From NCBI GenBank assembly GCA_041394325.1, contig JAWKIJ010000001.1, forward strand, positions 2,108,001-2,172,000: 64,000 bases of DNA. Reading direction: 5' to 3'. This document shows, in pieces, positions 39,981 to 48,174 of this stretch. The stretch's first letter is position 1; each line of letters starts with the position of its first letter. Below the pieces are notes generated by a model. The model saw only the letters and a program-made list of their open reading frames with translations, was not told the DNA's origin and did no database searches. This stretch comes from JAWKIJ01 sp041394325. Its GTDB lineage: Bacteria; Actinomycetota; Acidimicrobiia; Acidimicrobiales; Microtrichaceae. Both the position numbers and the translations under genes were made by a program.

Positions 39981-40924
39981 CCGCCGGAGTCGGTGACTCC
40001 GCGCCGGGGGGTGCGGTACCGGCCGCCGGCCCGGCGGTCGCCTTCCCGTGGAGGGACCGTTCGGTGCCCTGGGTGCTGGACCTCGACGGCGTGGTGTGGA
40101 GGGGCGATCGGCCGATACCGGGCGCGGTTGCCGGGATCGGCCGTCTGCGGGATGCGGGCGTACGGGTGGGCTTCTGCACCAACAACGCGTCGCTCGCTCC
40201 CGAGCGGTTTGCCGCGGCACTGGTCGACATCGGTGTGCCGGCCGTGCCCGAGGACGTACTGGGATCGGCGAACGTCGCGGTCGACACATTGCAACCCACC
40301 GGCCGGGTGCTCGCCTGTGCCGGTGAGGGAGTGACCGCTGCGCTCGCGGAGCGGGGGATCGCGTTCGTCCGGGCCGACGATCCATCCCTCGACGACCCCG
40401 CCGAGGTTGCGGCGATCGACACCGTGTTGGTGGGGTTCCACGACTGGTTCGACTATGCCGCGATGCGACGGGCGACCCGCGCGGTGCTCGGGGGGGCGAG
40501 CCTCGTCGCGACGAACGACGATCCGCTGTACCCGGCCCCAGGGGGCCTCTCGCCGGGCTGCGGTTCGATTCTCGCGGCGATCGAGCGGGCCACCGGTGTG
40601 AGGGCCCCGCGGATGGGTAAGCCGCATGGCCCGATGGCCGACGCGATTCGCCGGCGGTTCGGCGACACCGGCGTCTTCGTCGGTGACACGCTCGGCACCG
40701 ATGCAGCGATGGCCGAACGGCTCGGCTGGCCGTTCGGCCTCGTGCTCAGCGGCAACACCGCATCGCCCGATCTCGATCGAGCCGTGTTGGCTCCTGGTAC
40801 GGAGGTGGCGCCCGACCTGGCCGGCCTTGTCGATCGGGCGCTGGCGGAGGTCCTTCCGCACAGGCCCGGCCATGAGCGCGGCGCCGTCATTCCCGGCGGT
40901 GGTACTGCCGTGGTCGAGTCGTGA
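39977..40924 (+). CDS. HAD-superfamily phosphatase, subfamily IIA (NagD-like)
   Basis: The 315-aa protein has HAD motif I WVLDLDGVVWRG with the two aspartates, motif II FCTNNAS, KPHG around the lysine and motif IV VFVGDTLGTDAAMA. Such enzymes dephosphorylate small sugars or nucleotides; related Rv1692 is a glycerol-3-phosphate phosphatase. Starts with GTG inside GTGA at the TPR stop. Confidence 0.9.
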   Translation: MTAGVGDSAPGGAVPAAGPAVAFPWRDRSVPWVLDLDGVVWRGDRPIPGAVAGIGRLRDAGVRVGFCTNNASLAPERFAAALVDIGVPAVPEDVLGSANVAVDTLQPTGRVLACAGEGVTAALAERGIAFVRADDPSLDDPAEVAAIDTVLVGFHDWFDYAAMRRATRAVLGGASLVATNDDPLYPAPGGLSPGCGSILAAIERATGVRAPRMGKPHGPMADAIRRRFGDTGVFVGDTLGTDAAMAERLGWPFGLVLSGNTASPDLDRAVLAPGTEVAPDLAGLVDRALAEVLPHRPGHERGAVIPGGGTAVVES

Positions 40925-41730
40925 GCAGGCGTCGACTGGACGTTGAGATGGTGCGCCGCTCGCTGGCGGAGAGCCGGAGCGACGCGCAGCGCCTGGTCGC
41001 GAGGGGCGTGGTCACCGTCAACGGTGCACCGGCGGGAAAGAGTTCCCGCCTGGTCGAACCCGGCGACGCGGTGCGACTCGTCGGGCCGCGCCCCCGCTAT
41101 GTCAGTCGGGGTGGATTCAAGTTGGAGTCCGCGCTGACCGGCTTCGGGGTGGACCCGAAGGGACTGCGCTGCCTCGACGTCGGCAGCTCCACCGGGGGGT
41201 TCACCGACTGTCTGTTGCAGCGGGGTGCCGCGTCGGTCGTCGCCGTGGACGTCGGCACCAACCAACTGCACGAGCGGCTCCGGGTGGACCCTCGGGTACG
41301 CGTGCACGAGCGACTCCACGTGAAGGACCTCGACATGACCGAGCTCGGCGGCCCGGCCGCGCTGGTCGTCGCCGACCTGTCGTTCATCAGTCTCCGACGG
41401 GTCGTCCGACCGTTGATGGCGTCCGCCCTGCCCGGAGCCGACCTGATCCTGTTGGTCAAGCCCCAGTTCGAGGCGGGGCGAGCCGAGGCGTCCAAGGGGC
41501 GGGGCGTCATCACCGATCCGCTGGTGCGGCGGCGCACCGTGGACGAGGTCCTGGAGGCGTATTCGGACGCCGGAGCCGCCAAGATGGGCGAGATGCAGTC
41601 CCCGATCACCGGTGCCGACGGCAACGTCGAGTTCCTCGTCCACCTGCGAACCTCTACGGTCGCCGTCCCCGGTGGCGGCCTCGGGCCTCTCCCGGGTCGA
41701 ATCGACGACGGTGCCGGGGAGTGGCCGTGA
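40921..41730 (+). CDS. tlyA: TlyA family rRNA 2'-O-methyltransferase
   Basis: The 269-aa protein has an S4 RNA-binding domain (RLDVEMVRRSLAESRSDAQRLV) followed by an FtsJ-like methyltransferase (GLRCLDVGSSTGGFTDCLL, ADLSFISLRRVV, LLVKPQFEAGR). In mycobacteria TlyA methylates C1409 of 16S and C1920 of 23S rRNA and determines capreomycin sensitivity. GTG start overlapping the HAD stop. Confidence 0.93.
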   Translation: MSRRRLDVEMVRRSLAESRSDAQRLVARGVVTVNGAPAGKSSRLVEPGDAVRLVGPRPRYVSRGGFKLESALTGFGVDPKGLRCLDVGSSTGGFTDCLLQRGAASVVAVDVGTNQLHERLRVDPRVRVHERLHVKDLDMTELGGPAALVVADLSFISLRRVVRPLMASALPGADLILLVKPQFEAGRAEASKGRGVITDPLVRRRTVDEVLEAYSDAGAAKMGEMQSPITGADGNVEFLVHLRTSTVAVPGGGLGPLPGRIDDGAGEWP

Positions 41731-42581
41731 GAGCGTTCGGCTTCCTGCTCCACGACGACCGGCCCGAGGCGGCGACGCTTGGAGCCGAGCTCGCTCGTTG
41801 GCTCCTCGACCGCGGCCACGAGGTACGCCTCGACCGCTCCGACGCCGCACGAGTGGGGATGAGCGACGTCGGCTTCGCGCTCTCCGAACTGGCGATCGGC
41901 CTCGACCTGTTGATCGGCATCGGCGGTGACGGGACGGTACTGGCGGCCGCGTCACTCGGCGCGGATCACGGCGTACCGGTCCTGGGTGTGAACGTCGGTC
42001 GTCTGGGATATCTGACGATGGTCGAACCGGCAGCAGCACGCGCTGCCATCAAGCGCTTCCTCAGCGGGGCGTTCGAGATCGAGGAGCGCATGCGCATTGC
42101 GGCGGCGATCGAGCGGGCCGACGGCCAGGAGCCGTTGGACGTCGCGTTGAACGAGGTCCTCCTGGAGCGCGCGGAGCTCGGCCACACGGTGCGCATCGAG
42201 GTGCAACTCGACGGCGAGGCGTTCACCCCGTACGTCGCGGATGGTGTGATCGTGGCGACGCCGACCGGGTCCACCGCCTACGCGTTGAGCGCCCGCGGTC
42301 CCATCGTGGATCCACGGCACCGGGCGCAGATCCTCGTCCCGGTCTCACCTCACATGCTGTTCGACCGGGCACTGGTCCTGACACCGGAGACATCGGTTCG
42401 CCTGGTCGTGGCGGGAGGCCGTGCCGGCCACGTTTCGATCGACGGCAGGTCCGGTGGCGTGGTCGAGGTGGGTGAGGCGATTCGTTGCTGGGTCGACCCG
42501 CGCCCCGCCCGGCTCGTCCGATACGGCACCTCCACCTTCCACGGGGTGCTTAGGCGGAAGTTCCACCTCGCCGACCGGTAG
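41727..42581 (+). CDS. nadK: NAD kinase
   Basis: Makes NADP from NAD and ATP or polyphosphate. The 284-aa protein has the signature GIGGDGTVLAAASLG, NVGRLGYLTMV, LNEVLLERAELGHTVRIEV and PTGSTAYALSARGPIVDP (usual form: PTGSTAYxxSAGGPI). The GTG at 41727 gives a GTGA overlap with tlyA; GTG 41721 is also possible. Gene order tlyA-nadK-recN is typical. Confidence 0.95.
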   Translation: MRAFGFLLHDDRPEAATLGAELARWLLDRGHEVRLDRSDAARVGMSDVGFALSELAIGLDLLIGIGGDGTVLAAASLGADHGVPVLGVNVGRLGYLTMVEPAAARAAIKRFLSGAFEIEERMRIAAAIERADGQEPLDVALNEVLLERAELGHTVRIEVQLDGEAFTPYVADGVIVATPTGSTAYALSARGPIVDPRHRAQILVPVSPHMLFDRALVLTPETSVRLVVAGGRAGHVSIDGRSGGVVEVGEAIRCWVDPRPARLVRYGTSTFHGVLRRKFHLADR

Positions 42582-42648
42582 CGCGCTTCGCCGCCGGTCC
42601 CGTCGGGGTGGTGTGAGGGTGCACTCCGCCGGTGCCCCGGTGCTCGCC

Positions 42649-42654
42649 TAACGT
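42649..42654 (+). promoter_or_regulatory. Leaderless -10 box of recN
   Basis: TAACGT lies eight bases before the recN GTG at 42663. No SOS (LexA) box was recognised nearby. Confidence 0.45.
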
Positions 42655-42662
42655 CTGCTGCC

Positions 42663-44339
42663 GTGCTGGTGGAGCTGTCGGTCCGGGATCTCGGGGTGAT
42701 CGAGTCCGCGCGCCTCGACATCGGACCCGGACTGACGGTGCTCACCGGCGAGACGGGAGCCGGGAAGACGATGGTGGTCGAGGCGCTGGCACTCCTGTTG
42801 GGGGGTAAGGCCGACAACACCCGGGTCCGTCCCGGAGCGGTCGAGTCGGTGGTCGAGGGCCGCTTCGTCGGAGCGTCCGGCGAGGAGGTCGTCCTGCGGC
42901 GCGTCGTGCCGGCCTCGGGGCGCTCGAGGGCATACGTCGACGACCGGATGGCGACCGCCGCCGGACTGGCGGAGGTGGGTGGACGACTCGCGGAGATCTG
43001 TGGACAGCACGCTCATCAGCGATTGCAGTCGACGCGGGCTCAACGCTCGGCGCTGGACCGATTCGCCGGCGTCGACCTCGCCGGGTATCTCGTCGCCCGG
43101 TCACGCCGGGAGGAACTCGAGGCCGACCTTGCCGGTTTGGGGGGGGACGAGGCGGCGAGGCTTCGCGAGATGGATCTGCTCGCCTATCAACTCGACGAAC
43201 TCGACGCAGCGCGCATCGTCGACCCCGACGAGGACGACCACCTCGATGTCGAGGAGGATCGACTGGCCGACGCCGTGGGCCACCTCGGTGCATCGGCTTC
43301 CGCTCTCGAGTCGCTTTCCGGCGACGGCGGAGTCGTCGACGTCCTCGCGGCCGTGGTGGCGACCCTTCGTGGCCGGTCCCCGTTCGACGGCGTCGTAGGA
43401 CGTCTCGACGGGCTCCTGGCCGAGATCACCGACTCGGAAGGCGAGCTTCGCTCCGTTGCCGACGCGATCGACCCGGACCCTCAACGTCTCGACGCGGTGC
43501 GCAACCGGCGACAGCTCCTCGTCGACCTGCGTCGCAAGTACGGGTCGACCCTCGCGGACGTGATGGAGTTCCATCGGAGCGTGGCCGCTCGGCTCGCCGA
43601 CCTGCGAGCGCATGAGAGCCGGGCCGCTGCCATCGAAGCGGACATCGCGAAGGCCCGCGATCGGGAGCGCGAGGCGGCCGAGGAGGTCCTCGCCGCGCGA
43701 CGCCGTGCCGCTCCCGTGCTCTCGGATGCCATCGAGGCTCGGCTGGCCGAGGTCGCGCTGGACCGCGCCGGCATGGAGATCGCTGTCGACGATCCGGCGC
43801 CGGGTGACCGGGTGGAGTTTCGCATGAGCACCAATCCGGGGATGGCCCCCCAGCCGGTCGCGAAGGCAGCGTCCGGTGGCGAGCTGAGCCGAGCGATGCT
43901 GTGTCTCCACCAGGTGCTCAGCGGGGGTGCCCCGACCATGGTCTTCGACGAGGTCGACGCCGGCGTCGGCGGAACGGCGGCGACCGCCGTGGGCCGCGCG
44001 CTCGCGAGGCTGGCCCGCTCGCGTCAGGTGATCGCGGTGACACACCTCCCGCAGGTGGCCGCGTACGCGGACGTGCAACTCTCGGTCGTCAAGTCCGGTG
44101 ACCGACTCGCCGTCTCGACGATCGTGCAACTCGACGACGACTCGCGGGTGGTCGAGTTGAGCCGCATGTTGTCGGGGTCGCCCGACAGCGACACCGCCCG
44201 CCGGCACGCGGAGGAGATCCTCGCCGGCGCGGCGTCGGAGCGCGCCGGAACCGCCTACCCGGGTGCCGGATCCGCTGACCCGGCGGACGTCGCCGATCGA
44301 GCCGCTCCGACGCGGGCGCGTGGTGGTTCGGGCCGGTGA
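42663..44339 (+). CDS. recN: DNA repair protein RecN
   Basis: SMC-like ATPase that gathers broken DNA ends. 558 aa: Walker A LTGETGAGKTMVV, Q-loop region EICGQHAHQRLQS, two coiled-coil arms (about 150-340), signature KAASGGELSRAML, Walker B MVFDEVDAGVGG and the final VTHLPQVAAYAD. A Gly/Ala-rich tail follows the normal end. GTG start. Confidence 0.95.
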   Translation: MLVELSVRDLGVIESARLDIGPGLTVLTGETGAGKTMVVEALALLLGGKADNTRVRPGAVESVVEGRFVGASGEEVVLRRVVPASGRSRAYVDDRMATAAGLAEVGGRLAEICGQHAHQRLQSTRAQRSALDRFAGVDLAGYLVARSRREELEADLAGLGGDEAARLREMDLLAYQLDELDAARIVDPDEDDHLDVEEDRLADAVGHLGASASALESLSGDGGVVDVLAAVVATLRGRSPFDGVVGRLDGLLAEITDSEGELRSVADAIDPDPQRLDAVRNRRQLLVDLRRKYGSTLADVMEFHRSVAARLADLRAHESRAAAIEADIAKARDREREAAEEVLAARRRAAPVLSDAIEARLAEVALDRAGMEIAVDDPAPGDRVEFRMSTNPGMAPQPVAKAASGGELSRAMLCLHQVLSGGAPTMVFDEVDAGVGGTAATAVGRALARLARSRQVIAVTHLPQVAAYADVQLSVVKSGDRLAVSTIVQLDDDSRVVELSRMLSGSPDSDTARRHAEEILAGAASERAGTAYPGAGSADPADVADRAAPTRARGGSGR

Positions 44340-45454
44340 GCGTCGTCACGGGGACCGCCCGAGTGGATCGTCGCACCAAGGACCTGGTGAAGCGCCTGCA
44401 ACCCGGCGAGATCGCGGTGATCGACCACCGTGACCTCGACCGTGTCGCCGGGGAGAACCTGGCCGAGTCGGGGGTCGCGGCGGTACTCAACGCGGCGGCG
44501 ACCAGTTCGGGTCGCTATCCGAACGAGGGACCGGTGATCCTGCTCGACGCGGGGATCGTGTTGGTCGACCAACTCGGACCCGACCTGCTCGACCTGATCG
44601 CCGACGGGGAGCAGATCGAGGTGGTCGACGACGAGGTTCGCCGGGGCGAGGAGGTGCTGGCCACGGGTGTTCGTCACGACGCCGATTCGATCCACGAGAT
44701 CCACGAACGCTCGAAAGCCAATCTCGGCGCGGAGTTCGTGCGATTCGTGGAGAACACGGCCGGGTACTTCGAGTCGAACCAGGACCTCATCAGCGACGAT
44801 CTCGAGGTTCCCGACGTAGGCGTCGACTTCAGAGGTCGGCACGTGCTCATGGTCGTACGGGGGCACGACTACAGGGCGGATCTCGAACTCCTACGCCAGA
44901 GTGGGTACATCAGCGACCAGCGGCCGATCCTCATCGGGGTGGACGGGGGAGCGGACGCGCTCATCGAGTTGGGGCTCACCCCCGACGTCGTCATCGGGGA
45001 CTTCGACTCGGTGTCCGAACCGGCGCTCCGCAGTGGTGCAAAGCTGGTGGTCCACGCCTTCCCCGACGGGCATGCCCCCGGAGCGGAGCGCCTCGACGAG
45101 ATGCACCTTCCCTACCTGCTGTTCAAGGCCTCCGGGACGAGTGAGGACATCGCCATGCTGCTGGCGTTCAACCGCGGCGCGGCACTCATCGTCGCGGTCG
45201 GGACCCATTCGTCGATGGTCGACTTCCTCGACAAGGGCAGGTCGGGTATGGCGTCGACCATCCTCACCCGGATGAAGGTCGGTCCGGTCCTGGTCGACGC
45301 GAAGGGTGTGAACCGGCTCTATCAGTCGGCGGTTCGCAAGCGTGACCTCGCCATGCTGATCGCCGCGGCACTCGTGACCATCGTGGTGATCGTCCTGGTG
45401 AGCGAACCGCTCCGCCTCGTCATCCATTCGATCTGGGCGGACCTCCGTGGGTGA
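44336..45454 (+). CDS. steA: SteA-like cell-separation protein (thiamin-pyrophosphokinase fold, C-terminal TM)
   Basis: The 372-aa protein is the homologue of corynebacterial SteA. It starts TGTARVDRRTKDLVKRLQPGEIAVIDH, has LIGVDGGADALIELGLTPDVVIGDFDSV (a thiamin-pyrophosphokinase-like Rossmann motif) and a C-terminal membrane helix (LAMLIAAALVTIVVIVLVSE). In C. glutamicum SteA and SteB form a divisome complex that activates peptidoglycan hydrolases. GTG in a GTGA overlap with recN. Confidence 0.9.
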   Translation: MSVVTGTARVDRRTKDLVKRLQPGEIAVIDHRDLDRVAGENLAESGVAAVLNAAATSSGRYPNEGPVILLDAGIVLVDQLGPDLLDLIADGEQIEVVDDEVRRGEEVLATGVRHDADSIHEIHERSKANLGAEFVRFVENTAGYFESNQDLISDDLEVPDVGVDFRGRHVLMVVRGHDYRADLELLRQSGYISDQRPILIGVDGGADALIELGLTPDVVIGDFDSVSEPALRSGAKLVVHAFPDGHAPGAERLDEMHLPYLLFKASGTSEDIAMLLAFNRGAALIVAVGTHSSMVDFLDKGRSGMASTILTRMKVGPVLVDAKGVNRLYQSAVRKRDLAMLIAAALVTIVVIVLVSEPLRLVIHSIWADLRG

Positions 45455-45481
45455 GGTCGTGACGACACGGGGACGGCTCCG

Positions 45482-46555
45482 ATGATCAACCTCCGGTTCC
45501 ACATCGTGAGCATCGTCGCGGTGTTCCTCGCGCTGTCGATCGGCCTGTTCCTCGGGTCCTCGCTGCTCGACCGAGCGACGATCGGAGTGTTGAAGGACCG
45601 GCAGCGCAGTCTGGATACCCGCAACGACGCACTCAAGTCGGAGAACGCCGCCCTTCGAGCCGGTCTCGAGACCCGCGACCGCGAGGTCGCTGCCTTCGGG
45701 GACGAGGTGCTCGGGCGGACGATGACCCCCGACCTCACCGCGCACGCGGTCACCGTGCTGTCGGTCCGGGGTGTCGACGGGGGGGTGGTCAACCGTGTCG
45801 TCGCCGACCTCCGTGCCGCGGGTGCGATCGTTCGTGGTCACTGGTGGGTGGAGGCGTCGATGAACCTTCAGGCTGCCGACACCCGTACCAAGGTGGCGAA
45901 CGAACTGGCCGGTCCCGGCACCGCGGCCGCTCCCGCGCGTCGCTCCACGGCCGCGGTCGCCGCGGAGCTGGGAAGGATGTTCGGTGTCATGCTCGACACC
46001 GCGGCCGACGAGCCCTCCGCGGTCACCACCACCGCCCCCGCGACCGTGGTGCCGGGAACCGACCCGGTCCCGCCGACCACCGAGGCCGTACCCGACGCAG
46101 TCACGACCGCGGCGCTGCAGTTCACCCGACTCGTCGAGTCCGGGATGTTGACCGCGACCGATGTCGGTACGGCTCCCGTGCCTGCCGACGCCGTCGTACC
46201 CGGAACCGCCGTGGTTCTGTTGGGGGGCGAAGGGGCCGTGCTCTCCACGGCCCAGTTCGTCAAGCCCCTGGCTGCGGCTGTGGCGGCCAAAACGCCCGGA
46301 CTGATCGTCGGCGAGGTCCGCAACCCGCGCGGTAGTGCCGACGCGCTGACGACGAACGCGCCCGAGCGCGGCGCATATGTGAGACCGCTCCGGACCGACC
46401 CCGCGATCGGACGATCGGTCGTGACGATCGACGACGTCGACGATCCGATCGGCCGGCTGGCGTTGCTGCTGAGCGTGGAGAGGTGGCCGAACCTCCGCAG
46501 CGGTGCGTTCGGGACGGCGTCCGACGCGACCTCACCGCTCCCACCGGTCAAGTGA
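45482..46555 (+). CDS. steB: SteB/MctB-like membrane protein
   Basis: The 357-aa protein has an N-terminal membrane helix (FHIVSIVAVFLALSIGLFLGSSLL), a coiled coil (LKDRQRSLDTRNDALKSENAAL) and an outer domain with a Thr/Pro linker. It is the partner of SteA. The mycobacterial homologue (Rv1698) was described as a copper-transport channel (MctB), but the SteB role in cell separation fits the gene order better. Confidence 0.87.
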   Translation: MINLRFHIVSIVAVFLALSIGLFLGSSLLDRATIGVLKDRQRSLDTRNDALKSENAALRAGLETRDREVAAFGDEVLGRTMTPDLTAHAVTVLSVRGVDGGVVNRVVADLRAAGAIVRGHWWVEASMNLQAADTRTKVANELAGPGTAAAPARRSTAAVAAELGRMFGVMLDTAADEPSAVTTTAPATVVPGTDPVPPTTEAVPDAVTTAALQFTRLVESGMLTATDVGTAPVPADAVVPGTAVVLLGGEGAVLSTAQFVKPLAAAVAAKTPGLIVGEVRNPRGSADALTTNAPERGAYVRPLRTDPAIGRSVVTIDDVDDPIGRLALLLSVERWPNLRSGAFGTASDATSPLPPVK

Positions 46556-48174
46556 GCGGAACCGAGACCCGGGTGACGGGCGGGGTGCCGGTGGTGGACG
46601 ACGACCGGAGCGCCCGATTGATGAGCGTGCTCGTCGCGGTCTCCCGTGCCTCCGGCCTGATTCGGATGGTCGTGGCCCTCGCCGTGCTGGGAACGTCCTC
46701 ACCCCTGTCCAACGTGTACTCCTCGGCCAACACCGTGCCGACACTGCTGTTCGAGATGCTCGCTGCCGGAGCGTTGAGCGCGACCCTCGTTCCCGAACTT
46801 CGTCGACGGTTCGCCGCCGGCGACCACGACGGTGCCCGTCGGATCGAGGTCGCCGTGCTCACCTGGGCGGGTGGAGCGCTCGCTGCGGTGGTGTTGGCGG
46901 CGATACTCGCCCGCACGGCGTTGGCGTCGGTCCTACTGGACGGCGTCGAGAACCCGAGGGATCGTGCCGAGGCCGCTGCGCTGCTCGGGACGCTGCTCGT
47001 CTACTTCGCACCGCAGATCCTCGCCTACCTGCTCAACGCGGTCGCCGTGGCACACCTCCAGGCCCGTTTCCGTATTGCCGCTTCGGTGATCTGTCCGGCT
47101 GTCAACAACGTCGTCCTGGTCGCGACGTACCTCCTGTTCCGGCATCTTCGGGGAGGACGTCCGCCGAGTCTCCCGCTTCGAGGCGTCGAGGTCCTCACCC
47201 TCGGCTTGGGGACGCTCGCCGGAGTCGTCGCGATGTGTTCCGTACCCGTGATCGACGCGCTCGCCCACGGCGCAAGGCCGGCGAAACCGCTGTCGGTGCG
47301 GTCCCCCGAGATGCGCCGAATCGGGCGCGACGGGTTGTGGGCGGCGGTCTTCCTCGGGGCAGGTCAGGCGACGCTGGCCCTGGCCCTTCCGCTGACGAAC
47401 GCCTACAACGGTCACGGTCTCGTCTGGATGCTGTCGTGGCAGTTGTTCCTGGTTCCCTATGCACTCCTGGCGGTGCCGGTGCTCACCGCGAGGTTTCCCT
47501 CGATGGCCGCGGCGCACGACGAGGGCAGCGTCGAGCGGCTCCGTGAGGTCACCGACGGCGGTGTTCGCTCCATCGTGACGACGGGGCTGCTGGCCGGTGC
47601 CGTGCTCTGGGGTACGGCGCCTGCGGTCGCTCGCGTGTTGTCCCTGGGAGAGGCCCATGACGCCTCCGGCCTCATGGCCCGTGCCCTCGGGGCGCTTGCC
47701 CCCGGGATCGTGGCTTACGGTCTCGTCCAGTTCTTCGCCCGGCGCAGCTATGCCGTCGGCGACACCAGGGCGCCTGCGGTGGTCGCGGTCGTCGTCGCGG
47801 CCGTCGTGGTCGGGCTGATGTTCGGCCTCGTGGGAAGCGTCTCGGTAGCCCAACGCCTGACCGTGCTCGGGGCCTCCTTCACGTTCGGCCAGTTGGTGGG
47901 GGCGGTGCTGATGTGGTGGCGACTGGGGGTCGGGGTGGGTCCGCTGCCGACCATGCTGCGTCGTGGTGGCGCGGCGGCGGTGGCGGCGGCGGCGGCGCGG
48001 TCGGTCGTCGCGTTGGGCGACGCCGCCTCCCGCCCGAGGGGGGTGACGGTCGTGATGTTGCTCGGCGCCGCCCTCGCGGGGGTGGCGGCATTCGCCGGCG
48101 TCGATCGCCTGGCCGGCGGGCCGCCCTTGCGTGTCACCCTCGCCACGCTCGGGGCTGCGGAGCGGGTGTCGTGA
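46552..48174 (+). CDS. MurJ/MATE-like lipid-linked sugar flippase
   Basis: A 540-aa protein with 12-14 transmembrane helices, MVF family (MurJ). It has the family-like segments LIRMVVALAVLGTSSPLSNVY, ANTVPTLLFEMLAAGALSATLVPEL and a YGLVQFFARRSYAVGDTRAP helix pair. The N-terminal part RLMSVLVAVSRASGLIRM matches the first MurJ helix. It likely flips a lipid-linked precursor. Whether it is the main MurJ or a paralogue is open; the genes after it (GT2 fusion, MraY-like) suggest a dedicated polymer. GTG in GTGA overlap with steB. Confidence 0.85.
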   Translation: MSGTETRVTGGVPVVDDDRSARLMSVLVAVSRASGLIRMVVALAVLGTSSPLSNVYSSANTVPTLLFEMLAAGALSATLVPELRRRFAAGDHDGARRIEVAVLTWAGGALAAVVLAAILARTALASVLLDGVENPRDRAEAAALLGTLLVYFAPQILAYLLNAVAVAHLQARFRIAASVICPAVNNVVLVATYLLFRHLRGGRPPSLPLRGVEVLTLGLGTLAGVVAMCSVPVIDALAHGARPAKPLSVRSPEMRRIGRDGLWAAVFLGAGQATLALALPLTNAYNGHGLVWMLSWQLFLVPYALLAVPVLTARFPSMAAAHDEGSVERLREVTDGGVRSIVTTGLLAGAVLWGTAPAVARVLSLGEAHDASGLMARALGALAPGIVAYGLVQFFARRSYAVGDTRAPAVVAVVVAAVVVGLMFGLVGSVSVAQRLTVLGASFTFGQLVGAVLMWWRLGVGVGPLPTMLRRGGAAAVAAAAARSVVALGDAASRPRGVTVVMLLGAALAGVAAFAGVDRLAGGPPLRVTLATLGAAERVS